31,882 nt of DNA. Origin: a virus. The stretch's first letter is position 1. Each line of letters opens with the position of its first letter. Location: the IMG/VR virus record IMGVR_UViG_3300028008_001597, positions 1-31,882 of that record; one strand, 5' to 3'. Position numbers and translations under genes: made by a program. A model generated the notes under the pieces. That model was not told the origin of the DNA. It was given only the letters and a program-made list of their open reading frames with translations, and made no database searches. Positions 29,400-31,882 of this stretch are shown here, piece after piece.

Positions 29400-29852
29400 A
29401 TGACAAGACTACAAACCCTCAACATTCCTAACCTACACAGAGCCAGTATCGGCTTTGATCAGATGTTTGACGAACTTGAAAGATCGTTCGCTAATACACC
29501 TAATAGTCAGGGATATCCCCCATACAACATAGCACAAATTAACGAAGACGAGTACATGATTAGTGTCGCCGTCGCTGGTTTTGGTATGGACAACTTAGAT
29601 ATTACTAAGGATGGGAAAATATTACGTATTGAAGGTACGTCACCTAAAGGAGATGAAGATGTTAATTACCTACACAAAGGGATTGGCGGACGCAACTTCC
29701 GTAGAGAGTTTACACTAGCAGATCACGTTGATGTAAAACAAGCAGGACTTGAACTAGGTATGCTTAATGTACATTTAGTGCGTGAACTACCAGAGGAACT
29801 ACAACCTAAGAAAATTGATATTACAGACCATTCATTAGTCGAAAATCAATAA
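29400..29852 (+). CDS. Small heat-shock protein Hsp20 (IbpA-like)
   Basis: 150 residues, strong AAGGAG. N-terminus with FDQMFDELERSF, alpha-crystallin domain about 40-135 (YNIAQINEDEYMISVAVAGFGMDNLDITKDGKILRIEGT..., GIGGRNFRREFTLADHV, AGLELGMLNVHLVRELPEE). The G-x-L motif appears as GMLNVHL. It holds unfolded proteins during infection or virion assembly; T4-like marine phages often carry one. The C-terminal I-x-I-like motif is KKIDITD. Confidence 0.93.
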   Translation: MTRLQTLNIPNLHRASIGFDQMFDELERSFANTPNSQGYPPYNIAQINEDEYMISVAVAGFGMDNLDITKDGKILRIEGTSPKGDEDVNYLHKGIGGRNFRREFTLADHVDVKQAGLELGMLNVHLVRELPEELQPKKIDITDHSLVENQ

Positions 29853-29857
29853 TAACA

Positions 29858-29883
29858 TTAGGGGAGTGAAATACCTCCCCTAA
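29858..29883 (+). other. Strong hairpin between hsp20 and clpS
   Basis: TTAGGGGAG pairs perfectly with CTCCCCTAA (8-base loop). Only ACTTTAA follows, so it is at most a weak terminator; it may be an mRNA end-protector or an attenuator. The clpS ribosome site AAGGAG follows after five bases. Confidence 0.65.
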
Positions 29884-29899
29884 CTTTAAGGAGAGTAAA

Positions 29900-30208
29900 A
29901 TGACAGTTGATGCAGAAGTTGTAATTGACGAAAAGATTAAACGCATTGTTAAAGAACCGCCTAAGTATAATGTTATTATGCTGAACGACGATGCTACTCC
30001 AATGGAGTGGGTTATGGGTGTATTGAAAGAAATATTTAAACATAGTGACACAGACGCTGAAGCACTTACAATGAAGATTCATAACGAAGGTTCTGCTGTA
30101 GTAGGTACATATAAGTACGAAGTAGCAGAACAAAAGAGTATTGAAGCCGTAACTGCAAGTCGTAATCATGGCTTCCCTCTTCAATTAAAAATAGAAGAAG
30201 CAGAATGA
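29900..30208 (+). CDS. clpS: ClpS adaptor protein
   Basis: 102 residues. KYNVIMLNDDATPMEWVMGVLKEIFKHS is the ClpS core with the N-D-D/T-P-M-E motif that lines the N-degron pocket, followed by MKIHNEGSAVVGTYKYEVAEQK. ClpS binds ClpA and steers it to N-degron substrates and away from SsrA-tagged proteins. The N-terminal arm (VIDEKIKRIVKEP) needed for ClpA contact is present. It overlaps heme oxygenase by four bases. Confidence 0.9.
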   Translation: MTVDAEVVIDEKIKRIVKEPPKYNVIMLNDDATPMEWVMGVLKEIFKHSDTDAEALTMKIHNEGSAVVGTYKYEVAEQKSIEAVTASRNHGFPLQLKIEEAE

Positions 30209-30762
30209 GCAATTTAAAAGAATTAACTTGGGAACATCATAAAAATGCAGAGCGTCAAACCTTTGTAAAAGAGATGTTTGCAAAAGAACCACAAATAAGT
30301 CACGAACGGTATGCAACATACCTATTTAATCAACACCCGCAATATAACATGTTAGAAATGCTTGCTATGATGCAAGGACTATTTGATGGTATGCCTGAAC
30401 TACGCAGAGCACCATCAATACATGAAGACTATCAAGAGATGTGGGGAGAAGCAAATCCTAACCAACCTCCACTAATGCCAGTAGTAAAAGAATACATGGA
30501 CCACCTAATGAGTATCAAAGACGATCCTGATAAACTTATGGCACATGTTTATGTAAGACACATGGGCGACCTAAGTGGTGGACAGATGATTGCTAAACGT
30601 GTACCAGGTCAAGGACGCATGTACAAGTTTGATAAAGGTCATGACGAGCTTAAAGAAATAGTACGTTCAAAACTAAATGACAATATGGCAGATGAAGCAA
30701 AATTGTGCTTCGACTTTGCAACTAAGATGTTTGTACAATTAGGAGAGGCAAAAGAATCGTGA
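30205..30762 (+). CDS. Heme oxygenase
   Basis: 185 residues. Proximal-helix motif with H12-K-N-A-E16 (TWEHHKNAER) and distal-helix motif VRHM-G121-D-L-S-G-G126-Q that lies over heme. It opens heme to biliverdin, CO and iron using an electron donor. ATGA overlap with clpS and GTGA overlap with the bilin reductase gene show one operon, so biliverdin is likely the direct substrate of the next enzyme. Confidence 0.92.
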   Translation: MSNLKELTWEHHKNAERQTFVKEMFAKEPQISHERYATYLFNQHPQYNMLEMLAMMQGLFDGMPELRRAPSIHEDYQEMWGEANPNQPPLMPVVKEYMDHLMSIKDDPDKLMAHVYVRHMGDLSGGQMIAKRVPGQGRMYKFDKGHDELKEIVRSKLNDNMADEAKLCFDFATKMFVQLGEAKES

Positions 30763-31445
30763 GTGTAATTTGGGATAGACTAATAGAGTGTAAAGATGAA
30801 ATTATTAACATATTTGACGCAAGTGCAACAGAGTATCAAGAACCAGGGCTTGACCATTTTAATAATGATCTCTGGGTTAATCGCGTTTGGCGCAATGATG
30901 ATGTTAGGCGGGCTCACATTGATGTTGTAGATGCACGTGACTCTAAAGGGTTATGGATGATGCATGTATGCGTGTTTCCTGTACTTAACAATGACGGTCC
31001 TATATACGGCTTTGATGTTATTGCAGGTAAAAACAAAATGACAGGTGCATTCCACGACTTCTCAGCAAGTAGTGATCCTAACCATCCTATGATTGAAGGA
31101 TACAAAGAAGCAGTTGCAGACTTTGTTCCTAAAAAACAACGACAGCTACCAGAGTGGGCAACTAACATCTTTACAGATAAAATGCTTGCCGCTGGCAATG
31201 TAAACACAATAGAAGAAGCAGTTTCTATTATTGAACTTGCACAAGATAATCTACGTGCATACTTTGACGAGATCGGCGAGTTTACTGGATACGGCGACCG
31301 CGACTTAGTAACAGCATCGCAAAACTATTACTGTCATAATCAGCAACAAAATCCACATACTCCACGTACTATGAAAAGTTTAGGTCTAAACGAAGCTGAT
31401 GTAGATAAGTTCTGCACAGATATGTTGTTTCCTAAAATAGTATAA
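30759..31445 (+). CDS. pcyX: Ferredoxin-dependent bilin reductase, PcyX/PcyA type
   Basis: 228 residues from a GTG that overlaps the heme oxygenase stop. The core (LWVNRVWRNDDVRRAHIDVVDARDS..., MHVCVFPVLNNDGPIYGFDVIAGKNKM) is that of PcyA-family enzymes. His53 and Asp86 align by eye with PcyA His88 and Asp105; the place of PcyA Glu76 (ENR) reads VNR here. That loss and the phage setting fit PcyX, a subfamily described from marine viral metagenomes that makes phycoerythrobilin, rather than PcyA. Reduces biliverdin using ferredoxin. Subtype is by memory and eye alignment. Confidence 0.85.
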   Translation: MSVIWDRLIECKDEIINIFDASATEYQEPGLDHFNNDLWVNRVWRNDDVRRAHIDVVDARDSKGLWMMHVCVFPVLNNDGPIYGFDVIAGKNKMTGAFHDFSASSDPNHPMIEGYKEAVADFVPKKQRQLPEWATNIFTDKMLAAGNVNTIEEAVSIIELAQDNLRAYFDEIGEFTGYGDRDLVTASQNYYCHNQQQNPHTPRTMKSLGLNEADVDKFCTDMLFPKIV

Positions 31446-31448
31446 ATA
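31441..31448 (+). promoter_or_regulatory. T4-late-type promoter (TATAAATA, exact consensus)
   Basis: TATAAATA overlaps the stop of the bilin reductase gene, 19 bases before the ATG at 31468 with AGGAG. Confidence 0.65.
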
Positions 31449-31467
31449 CTTTAACAGGAGTAATTAA

Positions 31468-31882
31468 ATGCGTTACAGTGATTTTAAAATGGTCGAAGCA
31501 CCAGGTGATGAAGTTCCCGCAGCACAAATGGGCGGCGTAGAAGTTGGAACAGATAGTGTTGATCCTGCTGAGGTAGACGATTTACAAAAACAAATTGCTG
31601 ACAGAGTAATGAAGGTAGCTGATCCTGCTATTTTACACAGAGTAGAAGCTATCTTACGTAAGGGCGGCATTACTAGAATATCAAACGCATACTTCAAAAG
31701 AGACAGTGACGCAGAGAAGTTTATTAATAGACTAGCAACAATGATCATTGAGCTAGAAATACCTACAGCAGATAAAATGGCTTTCCTAAAAGAGTTTGCT
31801 ACAACAAATATGATCATTCCTGAAAAGATATTTGATAACTCAGGAACAGCACAATCAATGGACAGTTGGTTTCAAGGTAGCA
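31468..31882 (+). CDS. Head-type protein with capsid-targeting-like N-terminus, 3'-truncated
   Basis: Frame is open to the window end, at least 138 residues. It starts MRYSDFKMVEAPGDEVPAAQ, close to the T4 internal-protein start (YQEFIAEA), with M-V-E-A as a candidate cleavage site. The next part is helical (VDDLQKQIADRVMKVADPAI, AEKFINRLATMIIELEIPT). No catalytic motif. Has AGGAG and an exact late promoter. Function unknown beyond the likely head association. Confidence 0.75.
   Translation, partial: MRYSDFKMVEAPGDEVPAAQMGGVEVGTDSVDPAEVDDLQKQIADRVMKVADPAILHRVEAILRKGGITRISNAYFKRDSDAEKFINRLATMIIELEIPTADKMAFLKEFATTNMIIPEKIFDNSGTAQSMDSWFQGS

Noticed and set aside
1-31882. tRNA genes, CRISPR arrays, insertion sequences, integrase or attachment sites
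   Set aside because: No cloverleaf other than the tmRNA, no regularly spaced repeats, and no transposase or integrase motifs were seen; nothing supports a prophage.

Overview
The window looks like part of the genome of a lytic, T4-like marine myovirus. The host is probably a marine alphaproteobacterium (SAR11/Pelagibacter-like is my best guess) rather than a cyanobacterium. Grounds: AT-rich sequence, all genes on one strand, tight ATGA/TAATG gene overlaps, T4-type late promoter motifs (TATAAATA/GATAAATA), class Ia ribonucleotide reductase with glutaredoxin, and a set of small proteins typical of T4-like marine phages. A circularly permuted, two-piece tmRNA of the alphaproteobacterial kind, a pseudoazurin (not plastocyanin) and no photosystem genes argue against a cyanophage. 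The phage assignment is an inference from gene content; no terminase, capsid or tail sheath gene lies in this window.

Layout. 1-5760: virion and head-associated genes. Several start with a short motif resembling the T4 capsid-targeting sequence, two adjacent paralogues are very basic, and one gene has a dnaX-like slippery site. 5729-7396: iron-sulfur scaffold IscU, Nfu-like carrier, a RecB-like nuclease and a membrane peptide. 7434-9470: tail fibre/spike protein and a conserved unknown. 9503-13512: nrdA, nrdB, glutaredoxin and an Sm-like protein. 13552-16126: three coupled genes with two M15 zinc peptidases. 16202-20451: HAD phosphatase, small proteins, flavin-dependent halogenase and partner, more small proteins. 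20464-20780: tmRNA with promoter and terminator. 20830-23082: secreted pseudoazurin, DoxX-like membrane protein, small proteins and a porin-like outer-membrane protein. 23095-27521: membrane proteins, a secreted-type nuclease fold, SleB-type cell-wall hydrolase and a large coiled-coil membrane protein. 27529-31445: ribosomal protein bS21, GMP reductase, Hsp20, ClpS, heme oxygenase and a ferredoxin-dependent bilin reductase (PcyX/PcyA type). 31468 to the end: start of another head-type gene.

How it fits together. Two promoter types alternate: sigma70-like TTGACA-N17-TATAAT in front of metabolic/takeover genes and T4-late-like TATAAATA in front of virion genes. The accessory genes fall into themes: nucleotide supply (nrdAB, grx, guaC), Fe-S assembly (iscU, nfu), electron transfer and redox pigments (pseudoazurin, DoxX, heme oxygenase, bilin reductase), translation and proteostasis (tmRNA, bS21, ClpS, Hsp20), and the cell envelope (porin, M15 peptidases, SleB). 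The most notable items are the phage tmRNA, the heme-to-bilin cassette, the secreted pseudoazurin, the porin, the GMP reductase, an apparent -1 frameshift gene, and two hairpins in which a promoter sits between the arms and the far arm hides the ribosome binding site.
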